Of a stretch of DNA of 64,000 nucleotides, positions 8,291 through 17,488 are shown piece after piece; within the stretch, counting starts at the first letter, position 1; each line of letters opens with the position of its first letter. The DNA comes from Roseovarius atlanticus (GTDB taxonomy: Bacteria; Pseudomonadota; Alphaproteobacteria; Rhodobacterales; Rhodobacteraceae): the NCBI RefSeq assembly GCF_001441615.1, contig NZ_LAXJ01000020.1, forward strand, positions 1 to 64,000, in the 5' to 3' direction. The position numbers were made by a program, and so were the translations under genes. The notes below the pieces were generated by a model. That model saw only the letters and a list, made by a program, of their open reading frames with translations. It searched no databases and was not told the origin of the DNA.

Positions 8291-8958
8291 TGCTCTTTGC
8301 CGCCGGTTTCGGCACGCGGATGGGGGCGCTGACCGCATCCCGGCCCAAGCCGCTGATCAAGGTGGCGGGCAAGCCGCTGCTCGACCACGCGCTGGATCTG
8401 GTGGCCGCCTATGGGCCCTCGCGCACGGTGGTCAACGCGCATTACCTGTCGGACCAGATCGCGACGCATGTTGCCGGGCGCGCCATCCACATCTCGGACG
8501 AACAGCCCGATATCCTGGAAACCGGCGGCGGGCTGCGCAACGCGTTGCCGCTGCTGGGCGATGGTCCGGTGTTTACCATGAACACCGACGCCGTCTGGGC
8601 CGGCCCCAACCCGCTGGCACAGCTTGCCGCGGCGTGGGACCCTGCTCAGATGGACGCGCTGCTGCTCTGCATCCCGACGGACAACGCCATCGGCCACGCG
8701 GGCCCCGGCGATTTCGTCACCGATACCGCAGGCCGCGCCAGCCGTGGGCCGGGCGCCATCTATTCCGGTCTCCAGATCCTCAAGACTGACGGGCTTGCGT
8801 CCATCCCCCAGCCTGCGTTTTCGCTCAACATCCTGTGGAACCGGATGCTGACAGCGGGCCGTCTGCACGCCGTCACCTATCCCGGACGCTGGTGCGACGT
8901 CGGCACGCCCGAGGGCATTGCGCTGGCCGAATCCATGCTGCGAGATGCCGATGTTTGA
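8266..8958 (+). CDS. murU: N-acetylmuramate-1-phosphate uridylyltransferase MurU
   Basis: MurU converts MurNAc-1-phosphate, made by AmgK, to UDP-MurNAc in peptidoglycan recycling. The 230-residue nucleotidyltransferase has the signature loop LFAAGFGTRMGALT followed by SRPKPLIKVAGKPLLDHAL. It also has the product-side motifs ETGGGLRNALP and MNTDAVWAGPNPL, the metal-binding Asp being in the second. It overlaps amgK by 25 bp. A second candidate ATG at 8290 overlaps the amgK stop (TGATG), but homologues usually carry the extra N-terminal residues, so 8266 is used. Confidence 0.9.
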   Translation: MRDAPDAVMLFAAGFGTRMGALTASRPKPLIKVAGKPLLDHALDLVAAYGPSRTVVNAHYLSDQIATHVAGRAIHISDEQPDILETGGGLRNALPLLGDGPVFTMNTDAVWAGPNPLAQLAAAWDPAQMDALLLCIPTDNAIGHAGPGDFVTDTAGRASRGPGAIYSGLQILKTDGLASIPQPAFSLNILWNRMLTAGRLHAVTYPGRWCDVGTPEGIALAESMLRDADV

Positions 8959-11899
8959 GCCGCTCGACACCCCGCGCATCTTCGGGATGCCGCTGGGCGC
9001 CGACTTCCCCCGCGAACTGGTGCGCGGCCTGCTGGACGCCTACGCGGATCAGCCGCCCGAGGCACTCGCCCGCGTGCATCTCGTCGTCAACACCCGCCGC
9101 ATGGCCCGCCGCATCCGCTCGCTCTTCGATGCAGGCCCGGCGCTGCTTCTTCCCCGGATCAGCCTTGTCACCGACTTCGGCGAGGTCTTCGGCCTGGCCG
9201 ATATCCCCGACCCCGTGCCGCTGCTGCGCCGGCGGCTGGAGCTGATCACCGTCGTCTCCGCCCTGCTGGACCAGGAACCGGATCTTGCGCCGCGCGCCGC
9301 GCTTTACGACCTATCCGACAGTCTGGCGCAGTTGATGGACGAAATGCACGGCGAGGGTGTCACACCCGACAAAATCGCCCAGATCGACACCAACGACCAG
9401 TCCGGTCACTGGGCGCGCATAAAGACGTTTCTGGGCATACTCAGTCCCTATTTCGACGCCAGCAGCGACGCGCCGGATGCCGAAACCCGCCAGCGCCTGG
9501 TGATCGAGACCTATGCGCAACTCTGGAAGGACCAGCCACCCGATCATCCGATCATCCTGGCCGGGTCCACCGGCTCGCGCGGGGCGACGCGGCTGTTGAT
9601 GAAAACCGTGGCGCAACTGCCTTTGGGGGCCGTTGTGCTGCCGGGCTTCGACGCCGATCAGCCCGACCATGTCTGGGCCAAGCTCGACGATCCGCGCACC
9701 AGCGAGGAACACCCGCAATACCGTTTCGCACAGCTTCTGTCCGATCTGGGCGCCGGCCCCTCCATCATCCGCCCCTGGCCCGGAACAGAGCCTGTTTCGC
9801 CCGAACGCAACCGGCTTGTCTCACTCGCCCTGCGCCCCGCGCCCGTGACGGACGAATGGTTGTCGCACGGCCCCGCCCTGGCCCCCGATATCGCGCCTGC
9901 GACCGCGGGCATAACCCTGCTCGAGGCACCCTCCGCCCGGATTGAGGCGCTCTGCATCGCCATGCGCCTGCGCGAGGCCGTCGAGCACGGGCAGACCGCC
10001 GCGCTGATCACGCCCGACCGGACCCTGACCCGACGGGTCGCCTCGGCGCTGGACCGGTGGGGGATTAACCCCGATGACAGCGCCGGCGTGCCGCTGCACC
10101 ATTCCGCGCCCGGCCGGTTTCTGCGCCACGTGGCCGAAATGCTGAACGCGCCGCTGGATGCCGCGCAATTGCTGACCCTGCTGAAACATCCCCTGACGAA
10201 CATGGCCGGCGAACGCGGCCCGCATCTGAGACTGACGCGCGAACTGGAACTCTACCTTCGCCGAAACGGCCCCCCCGAGCCCGATCTGTCAACGCTCGAA
10301 ACCTGGGCCGCAACGGTCGAAGATGCCTATCTGGACCCATGGCTTGACTGGCTGCGGTCGTGCTTTTTCAACCAGTCAAGGCTCGAGGCGCGACCCTTGA
10401 GCCAGATCGTCGACGCGCATATCGCGTTGGCCGAGGCCATCTCGCGTGGTCCCGATGCCAATGCCCCGCTTCGGCTGTGGGACGAAGGCGCGGGGCGCGA
10501 GGCGCAAAAATGCGTCTCTAACCTTGCCGAGAATGCCGAGTACGGTCAGGCCATGCGGGCGCTGGATTACATCAACCTCTTCCACGCCATCCTGTCGCGC
10601 GAAACCGTGCGCAGCCAGACCGACACGGACCCCCGCGTCCTGATCTGGGGCACGCTCGAAGCGCGGGTGCAGGGCGCCGACCTGCTCATCCTGTCTGGCC
10701 TGAACGAGGGCACATGGCCCGAAACACCGCCGCGCGACCCCTGGCTTAACCGCGAGATGCGGCACCAGGCCGGGCTTTTGCTGCCCGAACGCAAGATCGG
10801 CCTTTCCGCGCATGACTTCCAACAGGCGGTCACGGCCACGCAAACCGTCTGGATCACCCGTGCTATCCGATCGGACGACGCACAAACGGTGCCGTCGCGC
10901 TGGCTGAACCGGCTGACAAACCTGCTTCAGGGTTTGACGGAAGAGGGTGGCGCTGCGGCGCTCGACGCCATGCGGCAACGCGGCCGTGACGCGCTCGCGC
11001 TGGCCGAGGCGTTCGAGGCGGTCGCACCGACACCCAGCGCCCGGCGCCCGGCGCCGATCCCGCCTGTCGCGGCGCGGCCCAAGGAGCTCTCCGTGACACG
11101 GATCGAAAAGCTGATCCGCGATCCCTACGCGATCTATGCCGACAAGATCCTGCGCCTGCGCCCGCTGGACCCATTGATGAAACTGCCCGATGCCCGGCTG
11201 CGCGGCGAGGTGCTGCACGATGTTCTGGAACACGCGATCAAGGACACGCTGGAGGATCCCGACGCTCTAACACCGGACTTTCTAACCCAGAAAACAGTCT
11301 CTGTTCTGGCCGAAACCGTGTCGTGGGGCGAGGCGCGGGCGCTGTGGTTCGCGCGGATGGCCCGTATCGCCGCGTGGTTCGTCGAGACCGAAGCAATACG
11401 CCGCGCGCTGGCCCGGCCCAGCGCGTTCGAGGAGATGGCCAGCGCCCGCGTCGAGCCGCATGATTTCACCCTCACCGCCAAGGCCGACCGCATCGACATC
11501 GATGCGGGCGGAGCCTTGCATATCTACGATTACAAGACCGGCGCACCGCCCTCGGCCAAGTCGCAGAAAGCGTTCGAAAAGCAGCTTTTGCTGGAGGCCG
11601 CGCTGGCCGAACGCGCCGGGTTCGGCGATCTTGCGCCCGGCCCGGTCGCGCGCGCCACCTTCATCGGGCTGACCGGCGACCCCCGCGAGGTGCCGGCACC
11701 GCTGGACGAGGTGCCGACCGGCCAGACCTGGGCGGAACTGAGCGATCTTATCGCACGCTACCTGGACCCGAACCAAGGCTACCTGTCGCGCCGCGCGATG
11801 AAGACCAAGGACATGGCGGGCGATTACGATCAACTGGCCCGTTTCGGCGAATGGGACATCACCGACGAGGCCGATCCGGAACGGGTGGGCACATGGTAG
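8951..11899 (+). CDS. addB: Double-strand break repair protein AddB (alphaproteobacterial type)
   Basis: AddB is the second subunit of the AddAB helicase-nuclease that resects double-strand ends and loads RecA. The 982-residue product has the inactivated UvrD-like N-terminal region and a C-terminal PD-(D/E)XK nuclease with ADRIDID and IYDYKTGAPP (about 857-865). The nuclease region (after about residue 710) contains no cysteine, so the 4Fe-4S cluster of Bacillus AddB is absent. The first cluster position reads RDPYAIYADKIL. ATG 8951 overlaps the murU stop by 8 bp; ATG 8945 is also possible. addA follows with a 7-bp overlap. Confidence 0.93.
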   Translation: MFEPLDTPRIFGMPLGADFPRELVRGLLDAYADQPPEALARVHLVVNTRRMARRIRSLFDAGPALLLPRISLVTDFGEVFGLADIPDPVPLLRRRLELITVVSALLDQEPDLAPRAALYDLSDSLAQLMDEMHGEGVTPDKIAQIDTNDQSGHWARIKTFLGILSPYFDASSDAPDAETRQRLVIETYAQLWKDQPPDHPIILAGSTGSRGATRLLMKTVAQLPLGAVVLPGFDADQPDHVWAKLDDPRTSEEHPQYRFAQLLSDLGAGPSIIRPWPGTEPVSPERNRLVSLALRPAPVTDEWLSHGPALAPDIAPATAGITLLEAPSARIEALCIAMRLREAVEHGQTAALITPDRTLTRRVASALDRWGINPDDSAGVPLHHSAPGRFLRHVAEMLNAPLDAAQLLTLLKHPLTNMAGERGPHLRLTRELELYLRRNGPPEPDLSTLETWAATVEDAYLDPWLDWLRSCFFNQSRLEARPLSQIVDAHIALAEAISRGPDANAPLRLWDEGAGREAQKCVSNLAENAEYGQAMRALDYINLFHAILSRETVRSQTDTDPRVLIWGTLEARVQGADLLILSGLNEGTWPETPPRDPWLNREMRHQAGLLLPERKIGLSAHDFQQAVTATQTVWITRAIRSDDAQTVPSRWLNRLTNLLQGLTEEGGAAALDAMRQRGRDALALAEAFEAVAPTPSARRPAPIPPVAARPKELSVTRIEKLIRDPYAIYADKILRLRPLDPLMKLPDARLRGEVLHDVLEHAIKDTLEDPDALTPDFLTQKTVSVLAETVSWGEARALWFARMARIAAWFVETEAIRRALARPSAFEEMASARVEPHDFTLTAKADRIDIDAGGALHIYDYKTGAPPSAKSQKAFEKQLLLEAALAERAGFGDLAPGPVARATFIGLTGDPREVPAPLDEVPTGQTWAELSDLIARYLDPNQGYLSRRAMKTKDMAGDYDQLARFGEWDITDEADPERVGTW

Positions 11900-14800
11900 A
11901 CGACGCCACCCAACGCCAGATCGACGCCGCGCGGCCCAACCGCTCGACATGGCTGTCGGCGAATGCCGGATCGGGCAAGACAAAGGTCTTGACCGACCGG
12001 GTTGCACGGCTGCTTTTGGCTGGAACAGACCCGCAAAACATCCTGTGCCTGACCTATACCAAGGCCGCCGCATCCGAGATGCAGAACCGCCTGTTCGACC
12101 GTCTGGGCGCGTGGGCGATGCTGTCGGATACGAAGCTCGAACAGCAATTGACCGACCTAGGCATCGACGGGTCCATTACTCCAGACCGTCTGCGCGAGGC
12201 GCGACGTCTCTTCGCGCTGGCCATCGAGACGCCCGGCGGGCTGAAGATCCAGACGATCCATTCCTTCTGTTCCGCCCTTCTGCGCCGCTTCCCGCTCGAA
12301 GCCGGTGTCAGCCCTCAATTCACCGAGATGGAAGACCGCGCCGCCGCTCTGCTGCGGTCCGAGGTCGTCGAGAAGATCGCCAGCGGTCCAGACGCGCAGG
12401 GCCTCTACGATCTGGCCGAGCAGTATACCGGCGAGGATCTGGACAGCCTGACACAGGAAATTGTCGGCAAGCGCGACCTACTGTCCCGCCCGGTCAGCGA
12501 TGCGGACCTGTCAAAGGTCTTTGGCCTGAAACCGGACGACACCGAACAGGCGCTTGTCGCCTCGGTGTTTCTGGGCGGCGAGGCTGATCTGATCGCCGGT
12601 CTGCTGCCGCTGCTGACAGCCAGCAGCACCAATGACGCCAAGGCCGCGGTCAAGCTGACAATGGCCGACATTCCGTCGCTTCAGGCTTTGCCGATCCTCG
12701 AAGATGTCTTTCTGACCGGCAGCGGGGCAAAATCGCCGTTTTCGGCCAAGATAGGCTCTTTCCCGACCAAGGCCGTGCGCGAGGACAATCCCGATCTGAC
12801 CGAAAAGCTCAACGCGCTCATGGCCCGCGTCGAGGTGGCTCGCGACACCCGCCTTGCGCTCAACGCCCGGGCCATGGCGCGGATTCTGCATCGCTTCGCG
12901 TCTGTCTTCCTGCCCGCCTATGCCGCCGCCAAGGAGGCACGTGGGATGCTGGATTTCGACGACCTCATCCTGCGCAGCCGGAACCTGTTGAACGATCCCA
13001 AGGTCGCCGACTGGGTCCTGTTCAAGCTGGACGGCGGTATCGACCATATCCTGGTCGACGAGGCGCAGGACACCAGCCCGGTCCAGTGGAAGCTGATCGA
13101 ACGCCTGTCGCAGGAATTCACCAGCGGCACCGGCGCCCGCGCCGACCGGCAGCGGACGATCTTCGTCGTGGGCGACAAGAAACAGTCGATCTATTCCTTC
13201 CAGGGCGCCGATCCCGAGGGATTCGACCGCATGAAGGAGGATTTTCGCGCCAAGCTGGAGGTCACCGACGCGCCATTGCAGGACATGGAGATGGAATTTT
13301 CCTTCCGTTCGGCGCAGACCATCCTGTCGCTGGTCGACGAGACATTCCACGGGCGGGAGTCGAGCGGTTTCACCCAGCGCGAAAGGCACAAGGCGTTCCA
13401 CGCGGCCATGCCGGGCCGGGTGGATCTCTGGCCGCCCGTGGAAAAGGAAGAGGCCGAGGAGCCGCCCGAGTGGTATGACCCGGTCGATATCAAGACACCG
13501 GGCGACCCCGCGACCCGGCTGGCCGCCCAGATCGCGCGCACCATCAAGGCGATGCTCGGCACGCCCTTGCCATCCAAGGACGGCACAAAGGCGACAGCGA
13601 TCACCGAGGGCGATATCCTGATCCTCGTTCAGCGCCGCTCGGCCCTCTTTCACGAACTCATCCGCGCCTGCAAATCCGAAGGGCTGAGCGTGGCCGGGGC
13701 CGACCGCCTGCGCGTGGGCGCGGAACTGGCCGTGCGGGATATCGCGGCGCTTCTGTCATTCCTTGCCACGCCCGAGGACAACCTGTCGCTGGCCTGCGCG
13801 CTGCGCTCGCCGCTTTTCGGCTGGTCCGAGTCACAGTTGTTCGACCTCGCACACAACCGGCCCACCCGGTACCTCTGGCAAGCCCTGCGCGACCGTGCGG
13901 CGGAGTTTCCCGAAACGCTCGCCATCCTGAACGACCTGCGCGGCGCCGCCGATTTCCTGCGCCCCTATGACATGATCGAGCGCATTCTCACCCGTCACGA
14001 CGGGCGCGCCCGCCTGCTGTCGCGGCTGGGGCCCGAGGCCGAAGACGGGATCGACGCGCTCTTGTCCCAGGCCATGGCGTACGAGCGCAACGCGATCGAC
14101 AGCTTGACTGGCTTTCTGGTCTGGATGGAAACCGACGACCTGGAGATCAAGCGCCAGCTGGACACTGCCGGCAACCGCATCCGCGTAATGACCGCCCACG
14201 CCGCGAAGGGGCTGGAATCGCCCGTGGTCATCCTGCCCGATTGCGCCAAGCGCGATCTGCGGGTCGATTCCAAGCTGGTTACAGCGGGCGACACCGCCGT
14301 GTGGCGACCCCGCAAGGAGGATCTGCCCGCCGCGTTGCAATCCATCGACGAAGCCGGGCGCGAGGCGCAATGGGCCGAGCGCGACCGCCTGCTCTACGTC
14401 GCCATGACCCGGGCCGAGAAATGGTTGATCGTCGCCGCGGCAGGCGAGCTCGATAAAGAGGGGCGCGACTGGTACAGCAAGGTGCGCGCCGGGATGCTAC
14501 GCTCGGACGCCGCCGAACACATGTTCGAGGGCGGGCAGGGGCTGCGGCTGGAAAGTGGCAGTTGGGCTGGTTTAGAGCGTGTTTCCGAAGACGCACCCAA
14601 GGCTGCCACACCAGTCGTACCGGCCTTGTACGCCGGTCCCGCCACGCCCGCGCCGCCCCGGCCCGAGACACTCGCGCCGTCGACCGACCTTGGCGGCGAC
14701 AAGGCGCTGCCGGGCGAGGCCGGGCTGGACGAGGACGCCGCCAAGCGCCGGGGCCGGCAGATCCACCGGCTGTTGGAACATCTGCCGCAACGCGCCCCGA

Positions 14801-15255
14801 CCGACCGTGCCAGTGCCGCCGCCGCGCTTCTTGCGCACGGTCCAGACGCCGCCACGGATCAAGAACTGGCGCAACTGCTGGCCGAGGCCGAGCAGGTGCT
14901 GTCGAGGGAAGACCTGCGCCCCCTCTTTGCGCCTGCCGCACTGGCCGAGGTACCGGTTTCCGCGCATATCGACGCGCTGAACAGCCGCCGGATTCACGGC
15001 ACGATCGACCGCCTGATCGTCACCCCCGAAAAAATTCTGGCCGTCGATTTCAAGACCAATTCCGTAGTTCCCGATACGCCCGCTGACGTGCCCTCGGGCC
15101 TCTTGCGGCAGATGGGCGCCTATGCCCATGCTCTGCAACAGATTTATCCCGACCGCACCATCGAGACCGCTCTGCTCTGGACCCGCACCGCCACGCTCAT
15201 GCCCCTGCCACACGATCTTGTGACGCAGGCGCTGGCCGACACCCATATAGCTTGA
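11893..15255 (+). CDS. addA: Double-strand break repair helicase AddA
   Basis: AddA is the UvrD-family 3'-5' helicase and nuclease subunit of AddAB. The 1120-residue product has Walker A at 22-30 (SANAGSGKT), LCLTYTKAAASEM, the Walker B region ILVDEAQDTSPVQW, VVGDKKQSIYSFQGADP, RVMTAHAAKGLESPVVIL and LLYVAMTRAEKWLIV (helicase motifs I to VI in order). The C-terminal nuclease domain shows GRQIHRLLEHLP and ILAVDFKTNS (about 1048-1056). ATG 11893 overlaps the addB stop by 7 bp. The frame is open slightly further upstream, but only inside addB. Confidence 0.96.
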   Translation: MVDDATQRQIDAARPNRSTWLSANAGSGKTKVLTDRVARLLLAGTDPQNILCLTYTKAAASEMQNRLFDRLGAWAMLSDTKLEQQLTDLGIDGSITPDRLREARRLFALAIETPGGLKIQTIHSFCSALLRRFPLEAGVSPQFTEMEDRAAALLRSEVVEKIASGPDAQGLYDLAEQYTGEDLDSLTQEIVGKRDLLSRPVSDADLSKVFGLKPDDTEQALVASVFLGGEADLIAGLLPLLTASSTNDAKAAVKLTMADIPSLQALPILEDVFLTGSGAKSPFSAKIGSFPTKAVREDNPDLTEKLNALMARVEVARDTRLALNARAMARILHRFASVFLPAYAAAKEARGMLDFDDLILRSRNLLNDPKVADWVLFKLDGGIDHILVDEAQDTSPVQWKLIERLSQEFTSGTGARADRQRTIFVVGDKKQSIYSFQGADPEGFDRMKEDFRAKLEVTDAPLQDMEMEFSFRSAQTILSLVDETFHGRESSGFTQRERHKAFHAAMPGRVDLWPPVEKEEAEEPPEWYDPVDIKTPGDPATRLAAQIARTIKAMLGTPLPSKDGTKATAITEGDILILVQRRSALFHELIRACKSEGLSVAGADRLRVGAELAVRDIAALLSFLATPEDNLSLACALRSPLFGWSESQLFDLAHNRPTRYLWQALRDRAAEFPETLAILNDLRGAADFLRPYDMIERILTRHDGRARLLSRLGPEAEDGIDALLSQAMAYERNAIDSLTGFLVWMETDDLEIKRQLDTAGNRIRVMTAHAAKGLESPVVILPDCAKRDLRVDSKLVTAGDTAVWRPRKEDLPAALQSIDEAGREAQWAERDRLLYVAMTRAEKWLIVAAAGELDKEGRDWYSKVRAGMLRSDAAEHMFEGGQGLRLESGSWAGLERVSEDAPKAATPVVPALYAGPATPAPPRPETLAPSTDLGGDKALPGEAGLDEDAAKRRGRQIHRLLEHLPQRAPTDRASAAAALLAHGPDAATDQELAQLLAEAEQVLSREDLRPLFAPAALAEVPVSAHIDALNSRRIHGTIDRLIVTPEKILAVDFKTNSVVPDTPADVPSGLLRQMGAYAHALQQIYPDRTIETALLWTRTATLMPLPHDLVTQALADTHIA

Positions 15256-15280
15256 CGCTCCCTATGGCTCTACATAGGTT
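15252..15280 (+). promoter_or_regulatory. Predicted sigma-70-type promoter of trxA with a dyad in the spacer
   Basis: TTGACG (15252-15257) and TAGGTT (15275-15280) are separated by 17 bp. The spacer holds most of a perfect 6-bp inverted repeat, CCTATG-GCTCTA-CATAGG (15261-15278), which could be an operator. The -35 overlaps the addA stop, so trxA probably has its own transcript. Confidence 0.45.
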
Positions 15281-15313
15281 CGCTATTGAACCCGAGCTCA
15301 AGGAGAGACCAAG

Positions 15314-15634
15314 ATGGCCACCGTTGCCGTAACCGACGACACGTTCGATAGCGAAGTGAAGAACTCCGACATTCCCGTCGTGGTGGATTTCTGGGCCGAG
15401 TGGTGCGGCCCCTGCAAGCAGATCGGCCCGGCCCTGGAAGAGCTGTCGTCCGAGATGGACGGCAAAGTCAAGATCGCCAAGGTGAACGTGGACGAGAACC
15501 CCAATTCGCCCTCGCAACTGGGCGTTCGTGGTATTCCGGCGCTCTTCATCTTCAAGAACGGCGAGGTCGTGTCGACCAAGACCGGCGCCGCGCCCAAGGC
15601 CGCGCTGCAAGGCTGGATCGAGGAGTCGATCTGA
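15314..15634 (+). CDS. trxA: Thioredoxin 1
   Basis: A 106-residue cytoplasmic thioredoxin that reduces disulfides in ribonucleotide reductase, peroxiredoxins and Msr enzymes. The active site is [14 protein letters not shown], with the cis-proline loop [15 protein letters not shown] further on. The length and spacing are those of classical Trx1. AGGAGAG precedes the ATG by 7 bases. It has a promoter-like sequence upstream and a strong hairpin 22 bp after the stop, consistent with a single-gene transcript. Confidence 0.97.
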   Translation: MATVAVTDDTFDSEVKNSDIPVVVDFWAEWCGPCKQIGPALEELSSEMDGKVKIAKVNVDENPNSPSQLGVRGIPALFIFKNGEVVSTKTGAAPKAALQGWIEESI

Positions 15635-15655
15635 AGCCAATCTAAGTAGAATAGC

Positions 15656-15682
15656 GAAGGGTCGTCTGCCGGGCGGCCCTTC
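15656..15682 (+). terminator. Hairpin terminator of trxA
   Basis: An 11-bp stem, GAAGGGTCGTC with GGCGGCCCTTC (two G-U pairs), closes a 5-base loop and is followed by TTCGTTC. It begins 22 bp after the trxA stop. The T-tract is weak, as is common in these GC-rich genomes. Confidence 0.65.
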
Positions 15683-15698
15683 TTCGTTCAAGCACCAC

Positions 15699-15869
15699 GC
15701 GCGGAATCAAGGCGCAGCTAGCTGCGCCGCCGCGCATCGCCGGGCCGCCCCCACGGCACGGCGATTGGGCTGAACTTGGTGCTCCGCTCAAATGTTTCGC
15801 GGATTTGGCGACCATAAAGTGTTGAGGAACTCCCGTGGCTCGCCGCACCGCGGCCCGACGCTGCGCGGC
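15699..15869 (+). repeat. Dispersed hairpin-forming intergenic repeat, family 1, copy 1
   Basis: This intergenic block between trxA and hslV matches 60716-60880 over its whole length in the same orientation. Its left part is a stem GCGCGG/CCGCGC (15699-15704 with 15730-15735) around a perfect 18-bp palindrome (15711-15728). The body is bounded by 19-bp imperfect inverted arms, 15729-15747 and 15851-15869 (17 of 19 paired by reverse complement). The inner segment shares CGGATTTGGC and ATAAAGTG with copy 2. There is no coding capacity. Together with the trxA terminator it fills the 309-bp gap before hslV. Confidence 0.75.
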
Positions 15870-15943
15870 TCCATTTGCCCACCCGGGTTGCCACCACGCC
15901 CCACGCCTTCCATATAGGTCCAAAGATCAAAGGAGCACCGACC

Positions 15944-16495
15944 ATGAGCGATTTCCCCGGCTGGCACGGCACAACCATCATCGGCGTCCGCAAGGGCGGG
16001 CAGGTCGTCGTCGCGGGGGACGGGCAGGTCAGCCTGGGTGACACCGTCATCAAGGGCACCGCCCGCAAGGTCCGCCGCATTAGCCCCGGCGGCTATGACG
16101 TGGTTGCCGGGTTCGCCGGGTCCACCGCTGATGCCTTCACCCTGCTGGAACGGCTGGAATCCAAGCTGGAAGCGACCCCCGGCCAGCTGCAACGCGCCAG
16201 CGTCGAGCTGGCCAAGGACTGGCGCACCGACAAGTACCTGCAAAAGCTCGAGGCGATGCTGATCGTGACCGACGGGTCACAGCTTTACGTCATCACCGGC
16301 GCGGGCGACGTGCTGGAGCCCGAACATGACGTCGCCGCCATCGGCTCTGGCGGGAACTACGCGCTGGCCGCCGCACGCGGCATGATCGACAGCGACAGGT
16401 CCGCCGAACAGATCGCGCGGGATGCCATGGCCATCGCCTCGGATATCTGTGTCTACACCAATGGCAACCTCACGGTCGAAAGCATCAGCGCCTGA
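15944..16495 (+). CDS. hslV: ATP-dependent protease peptidase subunit HslV (ClpQ)
   Basis: HslV is the proteasome-like threonine peptidase of the HslUV (ClpYQ) protease, which degrades misfolded and regulatory proteins. The 183-residue product carries a short leader before the catalytic threonine in [13 protein letters not shown], so Thr-10 would become residue 1 after processing, as in other alphaproteobacteria. [16 protein letters not shown] and [14 protein letters not shown] are family signatures. AAGGAG lies before ATG 15944. Its partner hslU is 2.1 kb downstream, separated by two unrelated genes. Confidence 0.96.
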   Translation: MSDFPGWHGTTIIGVRKGGQVVVAGDGQVSLGDTVIKGTARKVRRISPGGYDVVAGFAGSTADAFTLLERLESKLEATPGQLQRASVELAKDWRTDKYLQKLEAMLIVTDGSQLYVITGAGDVLEPEHDVAAIGSGGNYALAAARGMIDSDRSAEQIARDAMAIASDICVYTNGNLTVESISA

Positions 16496-16526
16496 GACGC
16501 CGATCGGAACATAGACGGACCCCAGC

Positions 16527-16548
16527 ACGTTTCCACGGGTGGTAACGT
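16527..16548. promoter_or_regulatory. Inverted repeat before the alpha/beta hydrolase gene
   Basis: ACGTTTCC and GGTAACGT (7 of 8 complementary) flank a 6-base centre, ACGGGT, and end directly before the AAAGAGG ribosome-binding site. It could be an operator or an mRNA hairpin affecting translation. Nothing further supports either choice. Confidence 0.3.
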
Positions 16549-16560
16549 AAAGAGGTTTTC

Positions 16561-17361
16561 ATGAGTCTGCATATCGAAGACACCGGCGGCAACGGCCAGC
16601 CGGTCATCCTAATTCACGGCTGGCCACTGTCGTCCGCCGCTTGGGAATACCAAACGCCCGCGCTCAATCAGGCAGGTCATCGCGTCATCGCCTATGACCG
16701 CCGCGGCTTTGGCCGTTCGACGGCGCCCGATGACACCTACGACTACGATACGCTGGCCGCCGACCTCGAACAGATCATCAAGGACAAGGACCTGAACGAC
16801 GTCTCGCTTGTGGGTTTCTCCATGGGCGGCGGCGAGGTCGCGCGTTTCATCGGCAACCACGGCGAAGCGAGGTTGAAGAACGTGGTTTTCGCGTCGGCGG
16901 TCCCGCCTTACCTGATGCAATCCGACGACAACCCCGAGGGCCCTTTGACCCAAGAGGCCGCAGATGAGTTCGAGCAGAACCTGCGCGCTGACCGTGACGC
17001 GTTCTTCGAAAGCTTCACCAAGGATTTCTTCACCGCCGACGGCGACCTGAAAGTGACCGAGGAACAACGGCAACACGCGCTCGACCTCTGCAAACAATCG
17101 AGCCCCGAGGCCGCGCTTGGCTGCATGGAAGCCTGGGCGACAACCGATTTCCGCGAGGATCTGAAAAAGATCACCGTGCCCACGCTGGTCCTGCACGGCA
17201 CCGCTGACGGCATCGTGCCCGTCGAGGGCTCGGGCCACCGGACGCACAAGATCGTCGCCCACAGTCACCTGTGCGAGATCGACGGCGCGCCGCATGGCTG
17301 CAACACCAGCCACGTGCAGGACTTCAACGCGGACTTGCTGGATTTTCTCGGCAAACACTGA
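16561..17361 (+). CDS. Alpha/beta hydrolase, non-heme chloroperoxidase/arylesterase type
   Basis: A 266-residue cytoplasmic alpha/beta hydrolase. The oxyanion loop LIHGWPLSS, nucleophile elbow LVGFSMGGGEV (S87), acid HGTADGIVP (D216) and catalytic His in GAPHGCN (H245) form a complete triad. The W after HG and the GFSMGGGE motif point to the cofactor-free haloperoxidase/esterase group, whose natural substrates are usually unknown. It lies between hslV and hslU but has its own upstream dyad and a strong hairpin after the stop, so it is probably a separate unit rather than part of the protease operon. Confidence 0.88.
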   Translation: MSLHIEDTGGNGQPVILIHGWPLSSAAWEYQTPALNQAGHRVIAYDRRGFGRSTAPDDTYDYDTLAADLEQIIKDKDLNDVSLVGFSMGGGEVARFIGNHGEARLKNVVFASAVPPYLMQSDDNPEGPLTQEAADEFEQNLRADRDAFFESFTKDFFTADGDLKVTEEQRQHALDLCKQSSPEAALGCMEAWATTDFREDLKKITVPTLVLHGTADGIVPVEGSGHRTHKIVAHSHLCEIDGAPHGCNTSHVQDFNADLLDFLGKH

Positions 17362-17367
17362 CAGGTC

Positions 17368-17394
17368 TGGGCGGGCCTGCGTTTGGCCCGCCCA
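17368..17394 (+). terminator. Strong hairpin after the hydrolase gene
   Basis: A perfect 10-bp stem, TGGGCGGGCC with GGCCCGCCCA, closes a 7-base loop and begins 7 bp after the stop codon. There is no T-run after it, but the stem is very stable. Confidence 0.65.
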
Positions 17395-17488
17395 GTCCAC
17401 CGGTACAGCCGTTTCGTGTCAGAATGCGGCCTTTCTTTCGTCCAAACGGTTCTTTAGGGCTGTCGCAAAGACGACCAAAGGACCGCTT

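Noticed and set aside
12511..13653. 380-codon frame antisense to addA
   Set aside because: addA helicase motifs are continuous through the region, so the antisense frame is a product of high G+C.
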